Source: Nymphaea colorata | Taxonomy: Eukaryota > Streptophyta > Magnoliopsida > Nymphaeales > Nymphaeaceae | Reading direction: 5' to 3' | Length of the DNA: 64,000 bases | Assembly (NCBI RefSeq): GCF_008831285.2 | Contig: NC_045140.1 | Location: 1,901,528 to 1,965,527 of the forward strand | Part shown: positions 1 through 8,899 of the stretch, in pieces | How the letters are laid out: the number at the start of each line of letters is the position of its first letter | Numbering within the stretch: the stretch's first letter is position 1 | The notes under the pieces: generated by a model | What the model was told of the DNA's origin: nothing | Databases searched by the model: none | Seen by the model: the letters and a program-made list of their open reading frames with translations, nothing else | Made by a program: the position numbers and the translations under genes

Positions 1-490
1 AACTAATGTGATGACATACGATACCTAACCACCAATTCAATCATAGACAAAAAGTACAAACCAAACAAAAACCTACGTCTAGATATTTAAATCCATACCA
101 TATCTGAATCTAAAGTTTGAATTCATAATTCAAATCCCATCTGATTCTGATTTTTAAATTAACATATGACTCAAATTATAGATATTAAATATGAAATATT
201 TATTTAAAACTATATCCGATCCGAAACCAATAAATATTTACTTAAATCTCAGTTATCATTTTTTTGTATACGAATCACAACCAATTTTTCAATCAACGAC
301 AAAATTTTTTGCATATACTATTTTTTTTTATGTAGTATCCAACTTAAATAGACTTTATTGACATCCCTGTTTAGGTGGATTATGATCAATGAAAAAACAA
401 TTTTATGGCCTACGAAAGTAGAAAATTTACAAGGACAACAAGAGCTTGACCCTTACCCCTCCTTGCAGTTTCGCCTCTCAAATTTAAATT

Positions 491-493
<3 letters not shown>

Positions 494-534
<41 letters not shown>

Positions 535-549
535 CGTGTCTGTGTGTGT
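494..549. repeat. Compound (TC)n-(TG)n microsatellite
   Basis: About 16 TC dinucleotides run directly into an interrupted TG tract. Simple sequence repeat, likely length-polymorphic. Confidence 0.95.
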
Positions 550-1949
550 TGCTGCCGGAGAACACATCTTCCCCTTCGAATGCTCGATGGCCACAACAAA
601 ATAGGTGAAGTGCGATGCTTTCTACCTGCAGTTTCGGTGCATGGCAAAGAGAAGAACGCAACAAAAGTTCTTGTTGCCGATTCGAGAAAAGCAGGGGGCA
701 TAACCGGACATATCCCCTTGCGTGATGAGGGGCAGAGGGCCCCAGTGTTGAAGGACGGCATCCAGAGGGATGATGAAGAGGGCTCTCAGAGGTTCATCTC
801 TTTCTCTCTCTCTTTTTCTCTCTGTTGCACCTAGACGACAGGATGTGTCATTGGGGTTTCAACTATCTATTGCTTATCACTTGTTTGATGAAATGCTTAA
901 GTGAAGTGAAGTCCATGGCTCTACAATTTCTTATATAGCTCCTCGCTTATAGAATCTTGCCTTGAGAGCATAACGCTTGAATCACCAAACAGTAGAGGGA
1001 TGCACTTAGACTTACATGGTGGAAAAAGGCGAAGAATATCATCAGAAACTGAGATTCTTGGAAATTTTATATAAAAAAAGAGAACTTCAAAACCAGATGT
1101 ATATGTATTGAGAAGGGGTTCGTGAGTACCTTTACTTTATGTTATGCTATGGAACCTTTAATCAACTATTTGAAAACTTACGTCCAGAATTTCCTTTGCT
1201 TTGGACCATAATGATCCTTTTACACAAGCTCTCAGTCTTACGAATATTTAGATTCTATATCTTATGTAATTTATTAATTAGTGCCCGGCTTTGGACGTCA
1301 GCTTCCTAGCAACTTTAACTGTTGGAGCTGAACCCAAGCTTGCTCTGTTTGAGTAAGGATCAAGGTTGTATTCAATCCTGAAACCCTTAAAATAGTTTTT
1401 GAAATCTTAAACGAATAAGAATGGGAAAATGTACAAAGTACACGTAGAAAATGAATTTTGAGAAATGGGAAAACGTCCCGATGTTTACTATTCAGAAATA
1501 ACTTGAAAGTTTCATAAGATTATCTTGTGGCAGTAATATCAAAACTCAACTATGGAAGCTTGTGGCAGCTGAAATTTCTTTCTCCCTTTTGACTTTGAGC
1601 ATCAAATGAGATTTTAGCATCAGTGACTTTGATGTGTATCTTTTATTTGTATGTTGCTTGCATTTCAAACTAGTTCATATCACTAGAAAGTATCGTCTTC
1701 CACTTCATACGCACTTCGTAACATACTTTATGAGAAAAAAAGTGTTGCATTGTTATCTAAGTAATTTGCGCCAGACTCTTGCATCAATATCTGATACGTC
1801 ATTTCTAAATCATATCTTCAGGATAGTGTCTATAAAAAAGGATCACCCCGAGGTGAGTCGTGTCTATGCTTTCTACTGACCGGTTACTCTGAATCTAACA
1901 CAGTAGATGTGTTTTTACTTCATACTAATGTGTGCAAGCGAATGTCTTA

Positions 1950-2330
1950 GTTGTTCCTCATACATGTACAAACACAAGGACTCATATCTGAAGAAAAATC
2001 AATCAAATGTGAAGCAAGCCTCCTCACAAAAGATCAATGAAAAATATGATGAAAATGATGTTGATGATGGTGAAAGCAAGCTAAAGAACAAACTGCTAAA
2101 AATGTTATAGACTAAAAAGCCAATAACTTTTCTGAAAAATAAGAAAGAGGGATGTATAAAAAAAGATCCAACAAAAGCACAAACAGCTGAAGCTTAAAAT
2201 GAAAACAAAACTAGCAAAATAGATGCTTATCAGTAGCATCAAGCCATCAACAACTCCACAAGTGAACAAACTCAACAAAGCGCACAATCAACTCCATCAC
2301 TAGACCTCCTCATGCCATCACAGTGTAATA
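1950..2330 (+). repeat. Left copy of duplicated non-coding block
   Basis: Shared wording with 19280-19660 in the same order and strand includes 'caaacacaaggactcat', 'gtgaagcaagcctc.tcacaaaagatcaa', 'gatgatg.tgaaagcaagct', 'aaaactagcaaaatagatg' and 'acaatcaactc'. Each copy lies upstream of a plus-strand PPR gene. It may have begun as part of a transposon, since the sequence itself encodes nothing I recognise. Confidence 0.75.
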
Positions 2331-3796
2331 CTATAATCACTAATTTCTAGGGAGGTTACCAAAACTCCATCTAGATCAGTAGTGAATTACACACAAGAAC
2401 ATTGTGGAAAGATCCCAAAAAAGGGAAAAAGTGTAATTACTAGAGTGTTGAGTAAGGCAATGGATTCTACCTTGATTTTGGATGAATTGCCAAATCAACC
2501 AAATGTAGCAGCAAATAGTTGGTATTTCCAGTTTCATTTTGGGTATATGAAATTTCGATTCAGAAATTCCCTTTCTACCTGCAGTCATGCTGCTGGTAAT
2601 CACAGGTACATCATACATACTATTTGACGGTCTGAAGTCCTCTTGTGCTTAAGCAACTTTGCAAATAAAACGTCTCTGCCATGGTCACTCTCCATTAAGC
2701 ACTAGCTAAAGATGTATATACAACGAAGTCTTAAAAAAATCATGGGAGAAACTCCACAGCTGAAAAACACATAGCCCACCAAGCTATCTTAAAAGAATCA
2801 TGGGAGATGAAGCAGTGGAAAACAATTGAACAAATGATCGAACTCCATTTTAGTCTATATAGCTTCTTGAAAAATTCAAAAAGATGCCATCTTTGTCTGC
2901 CCACTGTCTTGTCTCTGCCTATCATAAATCCAAATTCAAGCCCGAACTTTATTAACAAAGATTAGATTAAGTAGAATATGATAAACGATGGATCTGACAG
3001 AAGCCAAACCATTTAAATCTCTTGATGTAATTTCTAAATTGCGAAGTATACATTTATAAGTTTATACAATTCAAGGCTTATTACCCTTCATGGCATACCT
3101 TATTCAGGCCAATGCACACCTTCAATGTTCCAACCCTAAAGGCCATGTTTGATGTGCAACCTTTGGCATGAGCCACCCATCCATAGATTCTTGTCCCTCG
3201 GCATAGGTCAATAGGCCTTGCACATTCAAGTCGATCTGGTTGGGACACCGACTCACGCACTTTCTATCGGGTAGAGATGGGAGAACCCAGGTATTGCCGG
3301 TGTTCTGATTAACATTAGAGGGAGTACTACTCTGTGACAGATATGTCATATGGGTGTGGGGATGTGGGTGCCAGTGTGAGCATGGATGCAAGTGCCGGTG
3401 TGATATATATATATTATAATTTATACGATTGTTCCTTAGCTTCATATGTCCTTTTTTCCACTTTTGTTACTATAAATAAAGAAAGAGAGAGAGAGAGAGA
3501 AGAGAGAAGACAAAGAAATAGGAGAAAAATTTTGGAAGTGAATAAGAGAGGGTGTCCTTGGGGTGTGTGTCGGAGCCCCACCACTTCACATACACGCAGG
3601 TGGGGCCCTTTTTTTGAAGAGTCCGTGTGACATAGTCTCCACCTGGTTAAATCCCCATGTGGACGTTCTAAATTCACATGAATAGGCAAAGTAGCTGTTT
3701 CTGTTGTAAGAAAGGCCAGACAGAAAGGAAGTTCCCACCACAAAAGTTCTTCTTTGTTTTTTCTCTGTTTCTATTTTGAATAGCAGCAAGGCAATG

Positions 3797-3809
3797 AAAT
3801 ATATATGCC
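3797..3809 (+). promoter_or_regulatory. Putative TATA box of PPR1
   Basis: The string aaatatatatgcc lies about 280 bases before the PPR1 start codon. PPR4 has the same string at its equivalent position, and PPR3 has an eroded form (gaaataatacgcc). A run 'cttcattatta' follows in PPR1, with similar wording in the others. The distance implies a leader of roughly 250 bases. Confidence 0.45.
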
Positions 3810-4023
3810 TCTTCATTATTAGCTTTCTCCTTCTTCTTCTTCTTTTGTTGCCACGCATTTCCTATTGATGTATTTACTTGCTTTTACTTGCTTGGGCTTG
3901 GTTCTACAGTTCTGTTCATCCAGTGGATTCTTGGGTACTTTGCACTTTTGTTATTTAGCTGTTGCTAATGTGTGAAAAAGGGAAGATACTGCTGCCTGCT
4001 ATTTTTGCTGTTTATCAGCCATT

Positions 4024-4059
4024 ATGAATTCTATGAGAAGCATATGTCTTTGTTCGTGA
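4024..4059 (+). promoter_or_regulatory. Upstream ORF 1 of PPR1
   Basis: Eleven codons (MNSMRSICLCS) ending in TGA. The stop shares its A with the ATG of the next upstream ORF (TGATG). PPR3 has a nine-codon counterpart at 20582-20611. It may influence how ribosomes reach the PPR start. Confidence 0.5.
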
Positions 4060-4091
4060 TGCCCATGTGTGAGATCTTCAGCAAATGGTGA
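4059..4091 (+). promoter_or_regulatory. Upstream ORF 2 of PPR1, overlapping the main start
   Basis: Ten codons (MPMCEIFSKW) whose TGA stop overlaps the PPR1 start region: the main ATG at 4085 lies inside the last codons, in another frame. The same peptide and arrangement occur in PPR3, and a shorter version occurs in PPR4. A ribosome ending this ORF is placed directly at the PPR ATG, which suggests coupled termination and re-initiation or leaky scanning. Confidence 0.6.
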
Positions 4092-6397
4092 GATCCACTT
4101 CTGTTTTCACATCTGCATCGTCATTGGTTCTGTCATCTTTGAGGCACCACCACTTTACTGCACGTTCACTCTTAGCTTCATTAGGATTGAAACTTGGCAG
4201 CAGAGAGAACAATGGTGTCATCCAGAAGAAACATTTTCCTGCCCATCCTTTCGTTACGCAGTCAGAATCTGCTCATTTTGTTTGTTTAAACGAAATCCAT
4301 AATCTCGAATGTGGGGTTCTGAAAACAATAGACAATAATTCTAGCCATGATGAGATCGAGAAGGCATTGGCCACCTTTGATGATATGCGATTTTGTCGTG
4401 TCCATAAGCCATCAGTGATTTCGTGCACTCGTTTGCTGAATGTTCTTGTGAGAAGGGGCAGGTATGAAGATGGGTTCTCGGTCTACTTCAAGATGGTCAA
4501 CTCTGGGATATCTCCTACTTTAGTTACTTTCAATACCTTGCTCAATTGCTTCTGTAAAGCTTGCCAGATTGAATCTGCATTTGCAGTGCTCGGTGTTATT
4601 CTGAAAACTGGGTTCTCACCCTGCTCTATCACTTTTAACACGCTGATTGATGCTCTGATGAAGTCAGGCAGGATGGATGAAGCTTTATGGTTGCAGGCTT
4701 CCATGTGTGCGGAGGGTTGTGATCCTAATGTGTCTACTTACAATTGTCTCATTGATGGTGCTTGTAAAATGGGTAGGCTTGCAGATGCAAGATCTCTGTT
4801 GCGAGAGATGGCTGCCAGAAATATTGTTGCTGATTTGATTACCTACAACACAGTTATTGATGGTCTTTGTAAGGAAGGGCTTGTGGAGGAGGCATATGAA
4901 CTCTACAACAAGATTACCGTAAAAGGAGTTTGCCCCAATGTTGTAACTTTCAACAGTTTGATTCACGGTCTCTGCATTGATGGGCAGTGGCAACATGCAA
5001 AAGCATTGTTTCATAATATGCTAAATTCAGGAATCAGACCAGATCTAGTAACATACAGTGCACTGGTTCATGGTTTTAGTGAACATGGAATGATGAACGA
5101 AGCCATTCAATTTGTCAATTTGATGCTTAAAATGGGTGAGCCTCCTGAAAGACGTACATTTGCACCAGTTATAGGAAATCTAGCAAAAACAGGTAGAATC
5201 GATGAGGCAATGCAGTTCATCAGCCATCTTCTGAAGAGAGGTATTCCATTAGATGTCATGGCATACGGCATTCTTATAGATGGCTTATTTAAGACCGAGA
5301 GAATTGGTGAAGCCATAGCATTGTATCATTATATGCTAACTGAAGGTTACCAGCCTGATGTGTTTACCTATACTTGTCTTATTGCTGGATTTTGCAAAGC
5401 AGGCCAGCTTGAGCAGGCCAATGCTTTGTTGCATGAAATGAGCATGGTGGGGATTAAACCTGATTTAGTTACTTACAGCACAATCCTTGATACCCTTTGC
5501 AAGGAAGGTTTTCTTGATAGAGCCATGGAAGTGTATGAGGAGATGAATGACAAAGGTATTTTTCCAAACACAATTATATTCAATATCTTGATCAACAGAT
5601 TCTGCATAGAAGATAGATGGCAAGAAGCAAAAGACATGCTCAATAACATGTGGAACCTGGGAATTAGACCTGACATTGTTACATTTACTAGCATCATTCA
5701 TGGGTGTTGTAAGAGAGGAAGAGTAAATGATGCTCTCGATGTAATGAGTTTTATGTTTGAGGTGGGTGAATTGCCTAATGTGTCTACTTGCAACATTGTC
5801 ATGGATGGTCTTTCCAAAGAAGGGAGAATGAATGAAGCGATGCAGTTAGTCACTTACCTTCTCAAGAGTGGAAACTGCCTAGATTTTCTGACTTATGGTA
5901 TCCTCATAAGTGGTTTATGCAAGTCTAATAGGGTGGATGAAGCAGCTTCCATCTATAACTACATGCTCTGCATTGGTTGTGAGCCTGATGTGGTAATATA
6001 TACTTGCCTTATTGATGGGCTTTGTAAGACAGGCAATATTAATGATGCTAAGGTTTTGGTGAATGAAATGATACTAAGGGAAACCAAGATTGATATAGTT
6101 ACATGCAACGTATTTATTGATGGTCTATGTAAAGAAGGCCTTCTGGATGAAGCTTGGAAGATTTATGAAGAGATGCTGGGGAAAGGTATTTGTCCTAATG
6201 TCTTTACTTTTAACATTTTCATTCACAATTTCTGCCGTCATGGGCGACATGAAGATGCAAAGGCATTAATCAGTGAGATGTTGGACCGAGGAATAAAACC
6301 AAACACAGCCACTATTAGTGGGTTGGCTAGTGGACTTCACAAAAGTGCGGCGATCGATCATACCATTAATTATCTCTGTGGCGTAGCTGGTATGTAG
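4085..6397 (+). CDS. PPR1: P-class pentatricopeptide repeat protein, Restorer-of-fertility-like
   Basis: A single-exon 770-residue protein. Residues 1 to about 106 form a basic, Ser/Arg-rich N-terminus typical of mitochondrial targeting. From residue 107 there are 18 consecutive 35-residue PPR motifs plus a partial nineteenth, all P-type (pattern VxTYNxLIdgLCKxGrxdEAxxLxxeM). No DYW, E or SMR domain is present. P-class PPRs bind organelle RNA one base per motif; clustered near-identical members suggest an RFL-type role in silencing mitochondrial transcripts, which is inference. Code residues 5 and 35 per motif read TT, NC, NN, ND, NN, ND, SE, AD, GD, TD, SN, ND, TN, ND, GD, TD, NN, NN. The known code gives ? 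? Y U Y U ? ? ? G A U A U ? G Y Y. The start ATG matches PPR3. The C-terminus is six residues shorter than in PPR3 because of an earlier TAG. Confidence 0.93.
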   Translation: MVRSTSVFTSASSLVLSSLRHHHFTARSLLASLGLKLGSRENNGVIQKKHFPAHPFVTQSESAHFVCLNEIHNLECGVLKTIDNNSSHDEIEKALATFDDMRFCRVHKPSVISCTRLLNVLVRRGRYEDGFSVYFKMVNSGISPTLVTFNTLLNCFCKACQIESAFAVLGVILKTGFSPCSITFNTLIDALMKSGRMDEALWLQASMCAEGCDPNVSTYNCLIDGACKMGRLADARSLLREMAARNIVADLITYNTVIDGLCKEGLVEEAYELYNKITVKGVCPNVVTFNSLIHGLCIDGQWQHAKALFHNMLNSGIRPDLVTYSALVHGFSEHGMMNEAIQFVNLMLKMGEPPERRTFAPVIGNLAKTGRIDEAMQFISHLLKRGIPLDVMAYGILIDGLFKTERIGEAIALYHYMLTEGYQPDVFTYTCLIAGFCKAGQLEQANALLHEMSMVGIKPDLVTYSTILDTLCKEGFLDRAMEVYEEMNDKGIFPNTIIFNILINRFCIEDRWQEAKDMLNNMWNLGIRPDIVTFTSIIHGCCKRGRVNDALDVMSFMFEVGELPNVSTCNIVMDGLSKEGRMNEAMQLVTYLLKSGNCLDFLTYGILISGLCKSNRVDEAASIYNYMLCIGCEPDVVIYTCLIDGLCKTGNINDAKVLVNEMILRETKIDIVTCNVFIDGLCKEGLLDEAWKIYEEMLGKGICPNVFTFNIFIHNFCRHGRHEDAKALISEMLDRGIKPNTATISGLASGLHKSAAIDHTINYLCGVAGM

Positions 6398-6750
6398 AGT
6401 GCGTGTTTTATTATAAAATGCACATTTGTTATAGAAAATAGTGTATGTATAGTTGTTGCCTCATTGTCTGGAAGAGTTCTTTATGGGCAATTCTCATTGA
6501 AGTTTCTTCGATCAAGGAATTTGAGATATCTCCAGCATGGAAAGAAAACAGAAAGAACCTGTGAAGGCTAACCAGTTGGGTTCAGCGACATCGCAATTAT
6601 TTCATCCAACTCATTTCAGGAGCCATACTGCAGAAACGTGTCGAGAGGCACACCTACGTGCATTTGAATGTTAAAGTACGGTCAATTAGATTTATCTGCT
6701 GGTAAGATCTGCTGGTAAGCTTTGCGATCAGCCTAAGATTCCCACCTTCC

Positions 6751-6855
6751 TGATTGTCAACTGAAAATTTTCACTGAAAATATTTCGGAGTGAATGTCAA
6801 CTGAAAATTTTCACTGAAAGTATTACGGAGTGAACGTCAACAGAAAATGTTCACC
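6751..6855 (+). repeat. 40-base tandem repeat in PPR1 3' region
   Basis: Units at 6751-6790 and 6791-6830, with a partial third to about 6855. Each reads roughly 'tgaatgtcaactgaaaattt' followed by 'tcactgaaaatatttcggag'. The PPR3 3' flank (about 23085-23130) has a single diverged copy, so the array grew on the PPR1 side or shrank on the other. Confidence 0.85.
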
Positions 6856-7275
6856 TGTTTGCACAGCCACCTGATTTAATTCTCCTTGTCCTTTTGTTGA
6901 TGGAAGGTTGCTTTCGAACATTTCTGTACTAATAAATTCTAATGCTTGAAATTCCAGCGTGCGACCTAATTATGTATTGCACAAATTTCAAGATCCAGCC
7001 AACCTTGGAGTTGACCTGGGGCACGTCGCAAATCCAAGACAGGTTTGGCAACAATGGCAGGTTGTGAAGGGCTAATAGAGTTGGTGCAAAATTATTAGAT
7101 TGAATTCAAAAATAAGTTGGCTCATACCTATGCTGGATGGATGGCATGAATGGTTTTCAAGTCTCGTACCGATGTCTTTTTGAGAATGGTGCTCCTTAAT
7201 GTAGAATAAGAAAATCATGGATGGCTCTCTCTACCTATCTTGCCACGAAGGATTCTATTATTCCTATACAGGTTA

Positions 7276-7303
7276 ATATATATATATATATATATATATA
7301 TAA
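7276..7303. repeat. (AT)n microsatellite
   Basis: An uninterrupted AT dinucleotide run, just past the last stretch clearly shared between the two duplicated blocks. Confidence 0.95.
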
Positions 7304-7429
7304 TGGTTTAATTTCGGAGAAGTGATTAATTTGCCTTTGATTGTATGAAGGACAACTACATTAGAGATTCCATAAGTTTTAAAAATCAGTTGTGAGATGA
7401 CTGTTTTAGTCCATAAATTCAGTTAAAAT

Positions 7430-7800
7430 ACGAGTCACTGCTTCAGTCAATCCAATCCCATTGGAAGGGATTGGAAGTTGCATGTAAGCTTTCTCATGAA
7501 TATTACTACGAGGGAAGGCATTGTTGATGTCTACTTGGTAAAGGGTCCAACCTGGAATAACTTCCATGGCTAAAAGGCACCGGACAGTCTAGGGCTTGCA
7601 AGCAAAGGTTTCATGCTACTCAACGCCTTCAGCAACAAGAGCAAAGGTTTCACGAGACTCACACCTTCAATTTGAGTGTAGCCTTTGGTGACGAGTCGTG
7701 CTTGGTGCACTACAAAGTGTTCATTAGCATGACAACGTGGTTGCTGAGATTCAAGCACCTGAGGTAATGGATTTTGGATGCGTATACCTTTTCCATTGGT
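7430..7800 (-). mobile_element. Ty1/copia reverse-transcriptase fragment, decayed
   Basis: The complement encodes, over several frames, recognisable copia polymerase wording: QARLVTKGYTQIEGV (usual ARLVAKGYTQ), then after frameshifts and stops a piece like VDINNAFPRSNIHEKAYMQ (usual LDVNNAFLHGDLxEEVYM). No LTRs are identifiable. It is a short inactive relic present in the first PPR interval and not seen in the second. Confidence 0.65.
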
Positions 7801-8459
7801 AAAATACCCATTGGATCAAATAACAACATACAGTTACAATGTTTGGCATAATATTCCAGCTCGTTCCATGCCTTATCAAAAGAGGCAATCAAATTTGTTG
7901 TCACACTGGAAGATCACGTATATCCAGCCCTTGCCATGTTAAGATGATTGCATTGATTTTCCACGTATATTTATTGTATTAAATGTAAAGCTCGCCTGTG
8001 TTCGTACAGTTATGATCCTCAACACATTAGCTTCAGCAAGAATCTTCTTTAGTTATGCACAAGCTAATATATCGAATGAAGAAAAAACATGTTTTTTGTG
8101 TTATTGGTATTTTTAAAAGAGAGCGAAGAAGTTGGAAAATTGGGTACGATCAAGATTAACAAAAACTGAAGCATCCAGTGCTAGAACTTTTGGTGTTATG
8201 GGGAAAATGAAGCTAGTATATCATACATCTTGTTAAATCAGAAAAAGGATTCAACTTAAAGCTAGTTCAGACGGAACTAGGGAACATAAGAAAAAAAAAT
8301 TGAAGTAATGAATCTAAGATATCATAGTTCATATTCTTCTCTTGAGACCAAGATACCGATTAACGTGGGCTTACAATCAAAGGGACCAAGGCCAAATCAA
8401 CAAACAGGCACTAATGGCTTAACGATAAGCATGACATGGCACCACAGCCCAATATCTAG
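7801..8459. other. Intergenic, nothing identified
   Basis: AT-rich sequence between the copia relic and the CTCGAG-type repeat. There are no convincing coding or RNA features. Confidence 0.5.
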
Positions 8460-8815
8460 GGCTGTTCATGAGCTGAGCTGAGTCGGCTCAAGTGTCTTGA
8501 AAGAGTTCGACTTCGTTAGCTCGAGGTCAACTCGGCTCGAGCTCTTAAAACTCAAACGTGGCTCAAATAAGCTCGATTAGGCTTGAGCTGAGCTGAGCAT
8601 GTGCATACCCATGTGAACCATCTAACTATTGTGATAACTTTATATTTTTTCTTTTTCGATCCTAGCGTAGCCAAGCCTGGTCAACTTGAGTTCGACTGGT
8701 TTCTGTGGTCGAGTTCATTTATTAACTCGACTTATTTATTACTCAAGTCTAGCTTGAGTCAAATTTATCGAGCTAGTTTGAGTCGAGTTCAAGTCATTGA
8801 ACTGCGATACCAATA
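8460..8815. mobile_element. CTCGAG-rich dispersed repeat (possible non-autonomous hAT relic)
   Basis: Dense imperfect alternation of ctcgag, gagctga, gctcga and tcgagtt words. It begins with 'tagggctgttcatgagctgagc', which resembles the ends of non-autonomous elements common in plants. The opposite terminus cannot be found, so it is probably truncated. A relative lies at 41825-42035. Confidence 0.5.
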
Positions 8816-8875
8816 ACCCATAATAGGGCGTCAAAGCCCAACAAAAATCACACGCACAAGGCACTAAGTCCTGTC

Positions 8876-8899
8876 AAAAAAAAAAAAAAAAAAAAAACA
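8876..8899 (+). repeat. Poly(A) run
   Basis: 24 consecutive A residues immediately before the LINE remnant. It could be the tail of an older retroposed sequence. Confidence 0.9.

Larger units (their letters stand above)
1..3100. other. Gene-free left flank
   Basis: I see no credible gene here. Open frames around 360-830 arise from a pyrimidine-rich stretch and a compound microsatellite. The first 250 bases and 39770-39930 both carry degenerate 'aatccaaatccgat'-like wording common in plant repeats. The part from about 1950 to 2330 is clearly related to 19280-19660 and belongs to the large duplication described in the findings. Confidence 0.6.
3120..4084 (+). promoter_or_regulatory. Conserved 5' leader/promoter block of PPR1
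   Basis: This block aligns by eye with 19970-20642 (upstream of PPR3) and with the complement of 28564-29290 (upstream of PPR4). Shared landmarks include 'gagaacccag.tgttgccggtg' variants, 'ggttaaatcccc', 'ctgttgtaagaaaggc', 'cattttgaatagcagcaag' variants and 'gtggattcttgggtact'. It holds a (GA)n tract at 3480-3510 and a TATA-like core at 3797-3809. Conservation among paralogues suggests that it was duplicated with the gene and includes the promoter and 5' UTR. A role in transcription is inferred. Confidence 0.65.
6398..7430. other. 3' flank of PPR1, part of duplicated block
   Basis: No gene seen. It contains the 40-base tandem repeat (6751-6855) and an (AT)n tract. The stretch 7160-7255 matches 25330-25435 on the same strand ('ctctctctacctatcttg.cac.aaggatt'), which supports collinearity of the two PPR-pair blocks. 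Confidence 0.6.

Noticed and set aside
358-834. Overlapping open frames on both strands around the (TC)n-(TG)n tract
   Set aside because: They are open only because the dinucleotide repeats lack stop codons; the peptides are LSLSLS and RERERE runs with no domain.
4483-5701. Minus-strand frames inside PPR1, and similar ones inside PPR2-PPR6
   Set aside because: They are antisense shadows of the repeated PPR coding pattern and recur at equivalent places in each paralogue.
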